A DNA stretch of 64,000 nt from Acinetobacter sp. CS-2 (GCF_016599715.1 NZ_CP067019.1:2728001-2792000), one strand, 5' to 3'. Counted from the stretch's first letter, positions 1 through 8,705 are shown. Notes: generated by a model not told the origin, from the letters alone. A program made the numbers and translations.

Positions 1-64
1 AAGCCCTGAAAGTTGAAATAACTTTGTTTTCACCTAGATAATGTATATCTGAGATTTGGTTCAA

Positions 65-1039
65 TTAACGCGTAGGACGCTTGCGACCACCCTCTAATCG
101 TCGTTCTTCCATTACTCGATTAATCGTATCAGCAGTAGCACGTCGCGAAGGTCTATTAAATTTACCATGACCAAAAGTCTGCATATTTTTGTCACGTACT
201 CTTAGATATTGCTCTGTTTTATCAGGCGCTGTGAAATACCTAACAATCTTCAAAACATTCGCTCTCTTTGCATGGTCTCCCCGACTCACAGAACCTAGAG
301 CATCATTACCTCGCTCTTGGTAACTTTTACGATTCTGCTTAGTATTGCAATTGTATCCTTGCCCAGCCTCTCCTGTTATTTCTTTCCAAGTATCGATAAT
401 ACAATCTGCAATATGACGATCGAACTTAACACGGCTACCATCATAGAAAAATAGGAAATGAGCATGATATCCTTTTTGACTACCTTGCTCTAAGGCATAG
501 GTATAGCCCTGTAAATCATTAAAGTGCCGATCTCCATCTTGTAATCGATCAAGCAATTTTCGAATGTCTTGTCTAAAGTCTACGATATCAATGAATCTAC
601 GCTGGCCTTCTCTATAAGAAAGATCAACACGAATGACAGCCAACTTAGAATAATGCTCTAGCAATAATTCTGTATATCGCATAGCCTTGCATCGATTTTT
701 TAACTCATCCTCTTTAAAACGTTGAACCTCTCGTTCATGCTGTCTTTGGAACTTTTGAAATCTTGACTTCACATCACGAAATCTTAGTTTTTTTAAAGTT
801 GAATTCTGAATATATTGAAATGCTTTTAAACCTTGTTCCAATTCAAACATCAGCTCAATCATGGCTTTGTTATAAGGAGAATAGATCAGATCTGAATTAT
901 ACTGATCTTGTAACTCTCTGAGTAAATCAACCAACTCAGACCAATAATCATCCCATGGTCTTTGACGATTAATCGTATCTTCTACAAAGTTCTCAATTGA
1001 TGTAATCAGTGGAGAATGGTTGATCTTAGTTTGTTCCAT
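65..1039 (-). CDS. Inovirus Gp2 / YagK-YfjJ family replication-like protein
   Basis: This 324-aa protein has a helical N-terminal half (about residues 1-125) and a C-terminal domain of the inovirus Gp2/YfjJ type. The strand LAVIRVDL (about 133-140) is followed by a helix, a second strand (DLQGYTYALEQ) and then GYHAHFLFFYDGS, in which H192 and H194 form an HxH pair like the metal-binding motif of HUH rolling-circle initiators. The tail KIVRYFTAPDKT also fits the family. By family it would help replicate the excised element or start plasmid-like replication; nicking activity is my inference. It is the leftmost visible gene of the dusA element and is preceded by an AT-rich spacer. The start ATG at 1039 is the only good one. 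Confidence 0.75.
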   Translation of the reverse strand: MEQTKINHSPLITSIENFVEDTINRQRPWDDYWSELVDLLRELQDQYNSDLIYSPYNKAMIELMFELEQGLKAFQYIQNSTLKKLRFRDVKSRFQKFQRQHEREVQRFKEDELKNRCKAMRYTELLLEHYSKLAVIRVDLSYREGQRRFIDIVDFRQDIRKLLDRLQDGDRHFNDLQGYTYALEQGSQKGYHAHFLFFYDGSRVKFDRHIADCIIDTWKEITGEAGQGYNCNTKQNRKSYQERGNDALGSVSRGDHAKRANVLKIVRYFTAPDKTEQYLRVRDKNMQTFGHGKFNRPSRRATADTINRVMEERRLEGGRKRPTR

Positions 1040-1319
1040 TGCTATGTACCTGTTGTTAATACATAGCTATAGGTCAGATCATTAAGAAAATACTTATAGA
1101 GTTAAATAAGCTTAGATTAGTAAGTCCCTATATAACAAGTAGATCTATAATATTGATTAATATTAGAATATATAACCTTATTTACCTATTAAGCTTTGAA
1201 CTACTTCTTGTAAGTCAGCCTTATAGTCAAAACGCTTAATATCCAATAAAGTACGGGAAAAATTCTATACACGACAAAGCGACAACTTTTTTTGCAAAAC
1301 TACAAAAGCATGATAATCA
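1040..1319. other. AT-rich spacer with a possible gene remnant
   Basis: This stretch lies between the Gp2-like gene and the end of the 849-aa gene, both on the minus strand. It is strongly AT-rich with short palindromic stretches and could hold the promoter, or an origin, for the Gp2-like gene. On the minus strand, 1264 down to 1178 is an open stretch of 28 codons ending in TAA (it includes LDIKRFDYKADLQ) with no ATG. It looks protein-like and may be the tail of a lost gene. No other feature was recognised. Confidence 0.3.
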
Positions 1320-3869
1320 TTACTCATGCTTTTTGGGTATCAACGGCTCAATGCTGGCAGCCATTTTTAGTGCTCTTTGATACAGACCCTTATTAACTAT
1401 GCCTTGCGCTTGCTGTTCATGATCATCAACAACTACATTTGAACTATCATCATTTTGAAGCCTAACATCCTCAATCATTTCAGTATTAACTTGCTGCATG
1501 GTGTTATCAGTTATTAATACAGTTTCGTCAACTAAAGAGTCCACTTCAGATGACTGGACGATACTTATAGGCTGTTGTAATTTTTTAACTTCTTTATCTT
1601 TAAAAACAGGCTTTCGAATTCTGCCTCTTAAGAACAACTCAGGTCTTTTCCCCCCTTGATTCTGTGCAATTTTACATGCCCGTATGTATTCATATGCAGT
1701 ATAAAAACTCACTAGATCTTTTTTAAGCTGAGGAATAAGTTTGTCAGTTTTGTTTACCACCAAAGGATCTGAATTACCACCTTCCGCCCAAAGAGTAGGT
1801 ATAATCGATAAAATTAATTGATCAAACTCAGGCTGCGTGGTGTTAACATACTTGTCTATAAAGTCCTGCCAATAATCATCAAAGCTTTCTCGAACATCCT
1901 GAGTAGATACATTATCCCTAGGATAAAATATTGCCGTACAATCAATAGAGTAGCGTTTTCCTTCAGGAACAAAATAACCGATATAAGCATCTAGCTCAGC
2001 TCCTATCCGTTTAGGTGCCCGACCAATCGACTTCATAAACTGTGTAAATAAATTTTTCAGCGTACTCAATTCAAGATCACTCTCGAAATTATCAATCTTA
2101 AAGCGCAATAACACCGAATTTTGTTTAAAGCTGTATTTCAGATATGCCATAGCGGATTGACTATTTTTTTCGACCAATCTCGTTGATACTTTTAAACTGG
2201 CAACTTTTTCTTGTGTTAAAAGTGCTCTTTTAAGTCTGCTCAGAGCGTCAACTATCGCTTTCAATGATTTTTCTGATTCTAGATCCTCTTGTATATCTTT
2301 TATAGTTGGACTACCTCTAAACTCCCTATCTAGAGGCTCAAGCTGACAAACGGTTAGGTCACCCAATTCTAGATACGAACTATTCCAATCCTGAAGCAAT
2401 AACAAGTAAATTTGAGCTACATCAGCCCATTTTTCAGGTTTTGTCTTTTTCGGCGTAGTTTGTAGACCATCCAAACGTGTCGTCCCTAAATAGGCTATGA
2501 ACAGGTTCAACTTTTGAAGCTTCTCAATATCAACATTGGTCAATCCTCCAAAATTTTTCAATCCATCATAAAGGCTATGAATAGAATTAAAATGAGTGGG
2601 GACTTGTTTTAACAGTTTAGTTGGGTTCCAGCTTAGTTGACGTTTAACATTGCCTACCGTTCTAACTTTTGCTCTACGACCTTGCTCATGATTTATACGT
2701 TCTAATTTTTCTCGGTTAATTTTTAGAATGACAGGCCTATCAGCAAAGCCCGTCTCTGCTGCCAAATTGGAAGGTCGAATGATAGCGTCTACTTGATAAA
2801 AAACACCTAAATACCACTTCAACATCAAATCTACTTTTCTTTTACTAGGCAGTTTAATATTACGAATTAACCCACCACCAAGCTGATCGAATATCTGATC
2901 TAACTGTACAACATCAAAAACAATAAATGGCTCAAGCCAACTTCTTTCCAATTGCTGAGCAACATCATAAACTAACTGCTGCTCAATCCCTTTGGGCTCT
3001 AGTTCTTGATCAGTCGCATCCAATATCATCCCGATTGTAAATCGTACTTGCCTCCGGATATCTATCTCAGCCTTAGTCCATGTACATATCCAAGGTAATT
3101 TACCAACAATATGCTGCAAACTGAGCCATTCGATAAAATCTCTTAGCTTTTGTGAAGACGTTAGTCTGGCTAAGTATGGCTCAATTGAAAAATCTGAATC
3201 TAGGCTAGTAAGCTCATCTTCTGATAAATCAGCCACACTAAACTTTATGACATATAATGCCTGAGTAATCCTCTTAAATTTACTTATCGCTTTTTCAACT
3301 TCTTTGGCCTGTTCTTTCCATTCGGATGGTATAAGAGCAGGACGATAACTCTTTTTTCGCTCTTCAAAATACTGCTTAAATTGGTCTACAGTTTTAAAAA
3401 TTTCATCATGTGGAAAATCCTCAGTCGTCCACGGGTTTGCTTGCACATCCGATCTAAATCTACAGTTTTCCACACTGTCAACAAAATGAATAAATGCTTT
3501 TACTTTAGGAGCAAAATCATAACCCTTCATCCCGACTTTCATCAGGTCTACATCAATGACTAAGTCATTATAAAAATCGATGATTTTTTTTATTTTATTT
3601 TTATTTTGTACTGTATCAGCATCCCTCCAATCAATTTTTGCATAACCTATAAAATCTGATACCTCAACCAAGCGATGATGCAACCGCTCTAATGTCTCAA
3701 TAGCTTCGAAGTAAATACCCTCAGGTTGAGTTCGCACCCCCTCCTCAGAAAGCGGATAGGTATCGTTATAGTAGCGTTTCAAAAAACTGAAAATCTGATC
3801 ACCACTTAGATCGTTAAAATGAAGATCAATGTTGCTAACTTTATCGGTGCTTGAGTGACTGTCTTGCAT
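1320..3869 (-). CDS. Large uncharacterised element protein (849 aa) with possible YfjJ-like C-terminal domain
   Basis: I recognise no named family over the full length. The protein is soluble, rich in charged helices and shows no signal peptide or membrane segment. Residues of about 580-735 have the same order of predicted elements as the Gp2/YfjJ domain of the neighbouring gene: a strand VLLRFKID, a helix, a strand with AYIGYFVPEG, a strand YSIDCTAIFYPRD, then an aromatic helix DDYWQDFIDKY. At the position of the HxH pair there is no histidine pair. The last 110 residues are low in structure and acidic. Most likely it is a replication or regulatory protein of the island, possibly a catalytically dead relative of its neighbour; a defence role cannot be excluded. 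The start ATG at 3869 is followed by a plausible hydrophilic N-terminus. Confidence 0.6.
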   Translation of the reverse strand: MQDSHSSTDKVSNIDLHFNDLSGDQIFSFLKRYYNDTYPLSEEGVRTQPEGIYFEAIETLERLHHRLVEVSDFIGYAKIDWRDADTVQNKNKIKKIIDFYNDLVIDVDLMKVGMKGYDFAPKVKAFIHFVDSVENCRFRSDVQANPWTTEDFPHDEIFKTVDQFKQYFEERKKSYRPALIPSEWKEQAKEVEKAISKFKRITQALYVIKFSVADLSEDELTSLDSDFSIEPYLARLTSSQKLRDFIEWLSLQHIVGKLPWICTWTKAEIDIRRQVRFTIGMILDATDQELEPKGIEQQLVYDVAQQLERSWLEPFIVFDVVQLDQIFDQLGGGLIRNIKLPSKRKVDLMLKWYLGVFYQVDAIIRPSNLAAETGFADRPVILKINREKLERINHEQGRRAKVRTVGNVKRQLSWNPTKLLKQVPTHFNSIHSLYDGLKNFGGLTNVDIEKLQKLNLFIAYLGTTRLDGLQTTPKKTKPEKWADVAQIYLLLLQDWNSSYLELGDLTVCQLEPLDREFRGSPTIKDIQEDLESEKSLKAIVDALSRLKRALLTQEKVASLKVSTRLVEKNSQSAMAYLKYSFKQNSVLLRFKIDNFESDLELSTLKNLFTQFMKSIGRAPKRIGAELDAYIGYFVPEGKRYSIDCTAIFYPRDNVSTQDVRESFDDYWQDFIDKYVNTTQPEFDQLILSIIPTLWAEGGNSDPLVVNKTDKLIPQLKKDLVSFYTAYEYIRACKIAQNQGGKRPELFLRGRIRKPVFKDKEVKKLQQPISIVQSSEVDSLVDETVLITDNTMQQVNTEMIEDVRLQNDDSSNVVVDDHEQQAQGIVNKGLYQRALKMAASIEPLIPKKHE

Positions 3870-4052
3870 ACTATTAGATTATCGATTATTTTTTTAATAA
3901 TATATAGTATCCATATACTGCTGAATACCCTTAATTTAGTATGATTGACTTAAGTATAATTTTAAAAAAATTACTGTTATACCTAATTTTATTAACTATT
4001 AAACCTCAATAAATTAACTATTATCCCTTTATACAAAAATTAAAATTTTGCA

Positions 4053-4081
4053 TAAAAAAACCACGCCATTTGGCGTGGTTA
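4053..4081 (-). terminator. Intrinsic terminator after the 387-aa gene
   Basis: A GC-rich hairpin (AACCACGCC / GGCGTGGTT, loop AAAT) is followed by a run of seven T on the minus strand, 45 bases past the stop codon of the 387-aa gene. Confidence 0.8.
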
Positions 4082-4125
4082 GATATTAAATTCTTACCTA
4101 AATTACATTATGAACCACCCTAAAT

Positions 4126-5289
4126 CTAGATCATAGCCATTGCTTTTTTTAGTTTTTTCTTGAACAGTGGGCTAGAATTCGGATTGTAAAAAAAATCCTG
4201 GGTCAGCACTTTTTCACGAGGACCATACATTTTATTTTTGACTAGTACGTCTATGGTTACGCGTATTAACCTATATATTTCATAAACACGATCGTAGCTA
4301 TCAAATAGTGTTTTTTCTGATATAACGAAACCATATTTTTTTAATTTTCGACGAGCTAATGCAGTGCATGATGAATCACTTTTATAATGGTTTTCAATAA
4401 ACAATGGTCTATCATTATTGGTGTTTTTTTCGATCATCACATGCCAAGCACCAATCAACGAAATCCAGTTAGCCAAGCCATTTGAAAAAATGGGGTTATG
4501 CTCTAATCGCTCCCCAATATTTATCAGAAATTTTTTTAGCTCATTCTTCGTCTTTACTGTAGAAATACTGTCGTACTCAATTCCTTGCAATAACTGCGCT
4601 TTACCACGAGCTTCAATACACTCTAGGATTTTTTTATAATTTTCCAAATTATTTAAATCTACAAATTGTTCTTCACAATTTATCTGTTTTATTAATTGGT
4701 TTTTGCGAACTTCAAACTCAAGAAATAGCATAGCCCTAAAGAACAGCTTATTGAGAAATTGCTCATCTATCGTTTGATGTATTTTGTTGTATTTAGCCGC
4801 TGTAAAAATACCATCATCTAAAAGCTTACTAAACACGCCTATAGTAATATTATCGTATTCGAAATAGAGCATCTGACTAACTATCTTGAAAGCTGCGGCA
4901 TCACTAATAGAACCAATAGGTGTTCTAGCTAATAGTTCCTCTAAATCTTGCTCATATTCATCTAAATTAAAACCTGCTTGTTCAATTTTTTGTGTCAGAT
5001 AAATACGGTAATTCTCTTTCATCTGATCATATTCATTTCCTTTTACAATATCCCTATCCACTCTAAATGTCAGTTCAAAATCCAAACCCACAACCAATAA
5101 ATGCTTGTAGTGCTCAATCCTTAAATCACCACTAGTACGCTTGTCTGATATCGATTCCAGTAAGCCATCCAATCTACCGTATATACTTAACTTTTCATCT
5201 GAAAAAGTCTCCATTGCCATAATGTCATGGAAATATAGGTAGTCTAATAAAGTAATCGTACTGTTTTGAAAATCATTTAGTTTTGGCAT
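4126..5289 (-). CDS. Uncharacterised island protein (387 aa)
   Basis: I do not recognise this protein. It is predicted to be soluble and almost entirely helical, with no signal peptide, no membrane segment and no nucleotide-binding or metal-binding motif that I can see. The C-terminus is strongly basic (FKKKLKKAMAMI), which could suit nucleic-acid contact, but that is a guess. It has its own terminator downstream and diverges from the PrtN-like gene across a 137-bp spacer, so it is probably transcribed separately from the 849-aa gene 256 bp away. It lies inside the dusA element and is best treated as cargo of unknown function. Confidence 0.55.
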   Translation of the reverse strand: MPKLNDFQNSTITLLDYLYFHDIMAMETFSDEKLSIYGRLDGLLESISDKRTSGDLRIEHYKHLLVVGLDFELTFRVDRDIVKGNEYDQMKENYRIYLTQKIEQAGFNLDEYEQDLEELLARTPIGSISDAAAFKIVSQMLYFEYDNITIGVFSKLLDDGIFTAAKYNKIHQTIDEQFLNKLFFRAMLFLEFEVRKNQLIKQINCEEQFVDLNNLENYKKILECIEARGKAQLLQGIEYDSISTVKTKNELKKFLINIGERLEHNPIFSNGLANWISLIGAWHVMIEKNTNNDRPLFIENHYKSDSSCTALARRKLKKYGFVISEKTLFDSYDRVYEIYRLIRVTIDVLVKNKMYGPREKVLTQDFFYNPNSSPLFKKKLKKAMAMI

Positions 5290-5361
5290 AAAACCTTATG
5301 CGTAAAAAAGTTCACCTTATTTCAGAATTATTACTTATTTGAACTTATTTACAATGATTTC

Positions 5362-5385
5362 AACAGCCCCGATGCTGTTTTTTTT
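5362..5385 (+). terminator. Hairpin with T-run in the leader of the PrtN-like gene
   Basis: AACAGC / GCTGTT form a 6-bp stem around a 6-base loop, followed directly by eight T. It reads as an intrinsic terminator on the plus strand, yet no plus-strand gene lies upstream of it inside the element. It could end a short leader RNA and attenuate the PrtN-like gene 42 bases downstream. Confidence 0.45.
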
Positions 5386-5426
5386 GCAAAAACCCTGTTC
5401 AAATATATTGATTAGTAGGAAAAAAG

Positions 5427-5723
5427 ATGAAAGCTGCCAAGATTAGTTTATCTGACTATTTATTTTTACAGTTTAGGACGACAACTCCAACACTTGAACA
5501 AGTTGGAGCTATCTATTATCCACACTTGAATAAAGCCAAGCTTTTAGAAAAAGCTAGAAAAATGGAATTCCCATTTCTTTGCTTTAAAGTAGATGAAAGT
5601 CAAAAATCTCCATATCTAGTTGATATTAATGACTTAGCTTTTGTGCTTAATGAAAGATATCAAGCCCAAGCAAAAGATTTTGAAAAATATACTAGAACTG
5701 CTCTAACATCTGCTCAAAATTAA
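5427..5723 (+). CDS. Pyocin-activator PrtN-like / excisionase-type regulator
   Basis: This small 98-aa protein matches the PrtN family pattern: a short N-terminal hydrophobic segment, then a winged-helix-like stretch (PTLEQVGAIYYPHLNKAKLL) and the family's characteristic stretch that ends in the DINDLAFVLN helix. PrtN activates pyocin genes in Pseudomonas; relatives inside integrative elements act as small DNA-binding regulators or directionality factors. It follows a good ribosome site (AGGAAAAAAG) and runs convergently into the integrase gene, with which it overlaps by 32 bp at the 3' ends. That overlap suggests the two are antagonistically expressed. Its role in excision control is inferred from position. 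Confidence 0.7.
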   Translation: MKAAKISLSDYLFLQFRTTTPTLEQVGAIYYPHLNKAKLLEKARKMEFPFLCFKVDESQKSPYLVDINDLAFVLNERYQAQAKDFEKYTRTALTSAQN

Positions 5724-6825
5724 GCACATCTTTTCTTCGTTTGACAGATACATATCGCTCCAAACTCCCCCATGAATCATGCAAACTTACTTGCTGTATC
5801 TGGGGGATAGTTAATCCTTGTTCAGCTAAACGAGTACATCCTTCATGTCTCAAATCATGAAATTTTAAATCTTCTATTCCAAGCAACTTACAAGCTTTTC
5901 TAAATTCACCACCTATTGTTTTTGGGCTAAGAGGTATCAGATATTCGTCCGAATAACCTCTCTTCAGCATTCTAGCCCTGACATTCTTCTCTGATAAAAG
6001 CTCAATAATTTTTTTACACTGAGGCAATACATTAAATTCTTTATGATTACCTTTAGAGCCCGTTGGGTTTTTCAAATCACGTATTTTCCATGAATTGTTA
6101 TGCCTGTCAAAATCATTTAATTCCATTCGAGTTATTTCCGCTTCACGTCTACATGAGTAGATCGCAAACCAAATAATTAAATGCATTGGATAACTATAAG
6201 CAGGATTACGCCATTTTTGGACAAAATACTTCGTCAATGCCACCAACTCTTCATTCATTGGAAGCCTATCTCTTTTTTGACTTGAAGAAATTTGGCGTGT
6301 CTTTCTTAACTGTGCTGTTGCTTTATCGAAAGCATTTAGATCAATATCTATATCCCACATCACCGCTGCATGAGATAGTACACCTCTAATATGTAACAGC
6401 TCATGCTGGAGTGTACTAGATGCAACAGGTACAAGCCCTAGATCTTCAATACCCTTTTTGCGTAGGGCCACGTGTTCAGCAATATGAGTCGATTTAATTT
6501 TTGTGATAACATGCCGCGCGATTGGAAACTTCTGAATAAGTTTGAGTGAATATGTTTTAGTGCGTCCATACTCAGCTCCTACTTCCGCCAAATATTTCGA
6601 AATAGCGTTAGTAAGAGTTAAATCTATTACATCCTCTTGACCAAACAAAATTTCAGGATTTTCTTCTATTTCAGCTTCCCTTTTTGCTAACCAAATTGCT
6701 GCAACTTTCTTCGATCCAAATGTTTTACTCTCTTTATATATCGGTAAATCTTTGCGATTGATTCGAATTTCAGCACGATAGCGTATTGATCCATCGACTA
6801 ACTTACGCTGCGTGATTGTACCCAT
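5692..6825 (-). CDS. Tyrosine recombinase (integrase) of the dusA element
   Basis: This 377-aa site-specific integrase has an N-terminal arm-binding region (about 1-60, with GSIRYRAEIRINRK), a SAM-like core-binding domain (about 65-170) and a catalytic domain. The catalytic set is visible: R227 in SCRREAEI, H323 and R326 in FHDLRH, H349 in SLHDSW and the nucleophile Y358 in LERYVS. Its gene starts 131 bp from dusA and is transcribed away from it, as expected for an enzyme that recombines the 5' end of dusA with the element end. Length and motifs are normal, so it should be active. Confidence 0.92.
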   Translation of the reverse strand: MGTITQRKLVDGSIRYRAEIRINRKDLPIYKESKTFGSKKVAAIWLAKREAEIEENPEILFGQEDVIDLTLTNAISKYLAEVGAEYGRTKTYSLKLIQKFPIARHVITKIKSTHIAEHVALRKKGIEDLGLVPVASSTLQHELLHIRGVLSHAAVMWDIDIDLNAFDKATAQLRKTRQISSSQKRDRLPMNEELVALTKYFVQKWRNPAYSYPMHLIIWFAIYSCRREAEITRMELNDFDRHNNSWKIRDLKNPTGSKGNHKEFNVLPQCKKIIELLSEKNVRARMLKRGYSDEYLIPLSPKTIGGEFRKACKLLGIEDLKFHDLRHEGCTRLAEQGLTIPQIQQVSLHDSWGSLERYVSVKRRKDVLNFEQMLEQF

Positions 6826-6928
6826 TTTTACGCCTTATGATATTTTTACTTATTATGGCGCATTTATGGCGTAAATCAAATTTTAAAAAGAGCAAAATAA
6901 GATGAAATAGATGTAAATAAATTCAACA

Positions 6929-7008
6929 CAACACTGATTCAAAAGGTTGATTTTCAATGAATATATTATCAAACCCCAGCAACACACAGAATCCACGAAT
7001 CAGTGTTG
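6929..7008. repeat. Perfect 12-bp inverted repeat bracketing the dusA start
   Basis: CAACACTGATTC at 6929-6940 is repeated inverted as GAATCAGTGTTG at 6997-7008. The 56-base spacer holds the dusA ribosome site and start codon (6957). The right arm is in the conserved part of dusA and the left arm is in the sequence next to the integrase, so this may be the pair of core-binding sites of the integrase or a stem in the dusA mRNA. Confidence 0.6.
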
Positions 7009-7988
7009 CACCGATGATGGATTGGACCACACGTGACTACCGTTTTTTTGCCCGCCTGTTTAACCCAAATATTATTCTGTACACCGAAATGGTGACGACT
7101 GGTGCCATTCTATTTGGTGGTGCAGAACGTCATTTGGACTATAACAATGAAGAACATCCAATCGTGTTACAGCTTGGCGGTTCAAATCCAAAAGACTTGG
7201 CAACCTGTACTAAAATGGCTCAAGACTGGGGATATGATGAAGTCAACCTGAATGTGGGCTGCCCCAGTGACCGCGTACAAAACAACAAAATTGGCGCGTG
7301 CTTAATGGCAGAACCTGACCTGGTTGCTGAATGTATTGGCGAAATGCGTAATGCCGTGGATATTCCTGTCACTGTCAAACACCGTATTGGTATTGACGAC
7401 ATGCAGTCTTATGAAGAAATGCTGCATTTTGTCGATACTGTGGCAAAAACCGGTTGTGACAATTTCATCGTACATGCACGTATTGCCTTGCTTCAGGGCT
7501 TATCGCCGAAAGAAAACCGTGATGTTCCGCCTTTACGTTATGAAGATGTGTACCGTTTAAAACAAGACCGTCCAAATCTGCTGATTGAAATTAACGGTGG
7601 GGTCAAAACCTTTGCCGAAACCCAAGTGCATTTAAAACATGTCGATGGGGTGATGATTGGTCGTGAGGCTTATCACAATCCATATTTATTGGCTGAACTG
7701 GGACAATTATGGAACCTGGAAGCGCCTGACCGTTTTGATATTATGGCGCAAATGATGCCGTATATTGCTAAACGCATGCAGGAAGGTGCTCCACTTTCGA
7801 TTATCACCCGTCATATTCTCGGGTTGTTCCAGAACTTGCCGGGTGCACGTAAATGGCGTCAGGCTTTAAGTGGCGGCAATGCCAAAACCCTAAAAGATGT
7901 AGAAACAGCCTTGATTAATATTCAGGAAGCCATGCAACGTACTGAAGAGTATGTCAGAGAAAATCAGGCACATCTAGCATCAAGTTGA
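6957..7988 (+). CDS. dusA: tRNA-dihydrouridine(20/20a) synthase DusA
   Basis: DusA is an FMN-dependent enzyme that reduces uridines 20/20a in the D-loop of tRNA. The 343-aa protein shows the TIM-barrel start RISVAPMMDWTTRDYR (from residue 14), the catalytic cysteine C102 in NVGCPSDRVQ, and the FMN/phosphate stretch GVMIGREAYHNPYLL. The first dozen residues (MNILSNPSNTQN) lie upstream of the conserved part and are probably supplied by the integrated element, which uses this 5' end as attachment site. The weak ribosome site (AAGG) and the upstream promoter may therefore also be element-derived. A terminator follows the gene. Confidence 0.95.
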   Translation: MNILSNPSNTQNPRISVAPMMDWTTRDYRFFARLFNPNIILYTEMVTTGAILFGGAERHLDYNNEEHPIVLQLGGSNPKDLATCTKMAQDWGYDEVNLNVGCPSDRVQNNKIGACLMAEPDLVAECIGEMRNAVDIPVTVKHRIGIDDMQSYEEMLHFVDTVAKTGCDNFIVHARIALLQGLSPKENRDVPPLRYEDVYRLKQDRPNLLIEINGGVKTFAETQVHLKHVDGVMIGREAYHNPYLLAELGQLWNLEAPDRFDIMAQMMPYIAKRMQEGAPLSIITRHILGLFQNLPGARKWRQALSGGNAKTLKDVETALINIQEAMQRTEEYVRENQAHLASS

Positions 7989-8011
7989 TTGCAACTATCC
8001 TCATAAAAAGT

Positions 8012-8047
8012 AATGCCAGCCTATTGCTGAATGGGCTGGCATTTTTT
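8012..8047 (+). terminator. Terminator of dusA
   Basis: The stem AATGCCAGCC / GGGCTGGCATT is followed by TTTTTATTT, 24 bases after the dusA stop. Confidence 0.85.
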
Positions 8048-8172
8048 ATTTAAATTATGCATAAGGCTTGCTGAAGCAAGATTTACACAGTTCATCTGAC
8101 AATCACGAGATAAAACGATGTGCTTAATCTAACTTCACCCTTCCAAACCTTAAACGGTAAATGTACATTAAA

Positions 8173-8550
8173 TTAGTGATGATTATAAACCGCATGTCCC
8201 TGATCTTTCACCAGAGCAATTTTTTTGCCTTCTACTTTGGCTTGGTCCAATTTACCACTTTGAACCAATAATCTGGTTTTTTCAATCTCCACCAGCAATT
8301 GACTGTATAAAGCATCTGAGCTTGGTGCGTTTGCATCATGAGCTTTTAACTTCACTTTTTTTGCATCTAAAGCAGCAGCCTTCATATTATCCAGTGCTTT
8401 CAGTGCATCCTTCTGATTATCAGCCTTGTTAAACATTTTAAAGTTTTTTCCAAGCGTCATCATATTTTGTTCAAGCGCACCGGCAAAACCCAGGCTACTG
8501 AACGACAAAGCGGCAGAAAAAATCACTGTGGCTACAGTTTTTTTGATCAT
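8173..8550 (-). CDS. cybC: Cytochrome b562 family periplasmic protein
   Basis: A Sec signal peptide (residues 1-23, ending GFA) leads into a 102-residue mature chain with the four-helix cytochrome b562 pattern. In E. coli the haem ligands are Met7 and His102. Here LEQNM puts a methionine at position 7 of the predicted mature protein (M30), and KDQGH near the C-terminus supplies the matching histidine (H119). It therefore probably binds haem and works as a periplasmic electron carrier of unknown partner. The stretch NMKAAALDAKK matches the family closely. It is a single gene between the dusA and coaBC transcription units. Confidence 0.85.
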   Translation of the reverse strand: MIKKTVATVIFSAALSFSSLGFAGALEQNMMTLGKNFKMFNKADNQKDALKALDNMKAAALDAKKVKLKAHDANAPSSDALYSQLLVEIEKTRLLVQSGKLDQAKVEGKKIALVKDQGHAVYNHH

Positions 8551-8656
8551 GTTGATGTCCTTGTAAAGATACGTTTCAAAAAATAAGAAGCTTATTGTTA
8601 CAGTTAAATTGTTCTGAACATTTGCACTTTAAGCGTTAAACATAGTGTAGATGCCA

Positions 8657-8685
8657 TAAAAAATGCAACGGAAATGTTGCATTTT
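8657..8685 (-). terminator. Terminator of coaBC
   Basis: AAATGCAAC and GTTGCATTT form a 9-bp stem followed on the minus strand by TTTTTTAT, shortly past the coaBC stop. Confidence 0.75.
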
Positions 8686-8705
8686 ATTCTATGGTCTCGC
8701 TTTTT

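Larger units (their letters stand above)
1..7008. mobile_element. Right part of a dusA-associated integrative element
   Basis: A tyrosine integrase gene lies immediately upstream of dusA and points away from it, which is the layout of the known integrative elements that use the 5' end of dusA as attachment site. Inside are a PrtN-like regulator, two large unrecognised proteins and a Gp2/YfjJ-type replication-like protein. The sequence is more AT-rich than the flanking core. The exact right boundary is not visible; it should fall within the first codons of dusA, near the conserved segment at about 6997-7030. I found no second copy of that dusA segment at the left of the window, so the left end lies outside. 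Confidence 0.75.

Noticed and set aside
1309..1324. Partial Fur-box-like sequence GATAATCATT
   Set aside because: Only one half-site is present and it lies at the 3' end of a gene, not in a promoter.
1320..5289. Toxin-antitoxin or abortive-infection pair formed by the 849-aa and 387-aa proteins
   Set aside because: They are in separate transcription units with a terminator between them and no toxin, nuclease, kinase or HEPN motif was visible.
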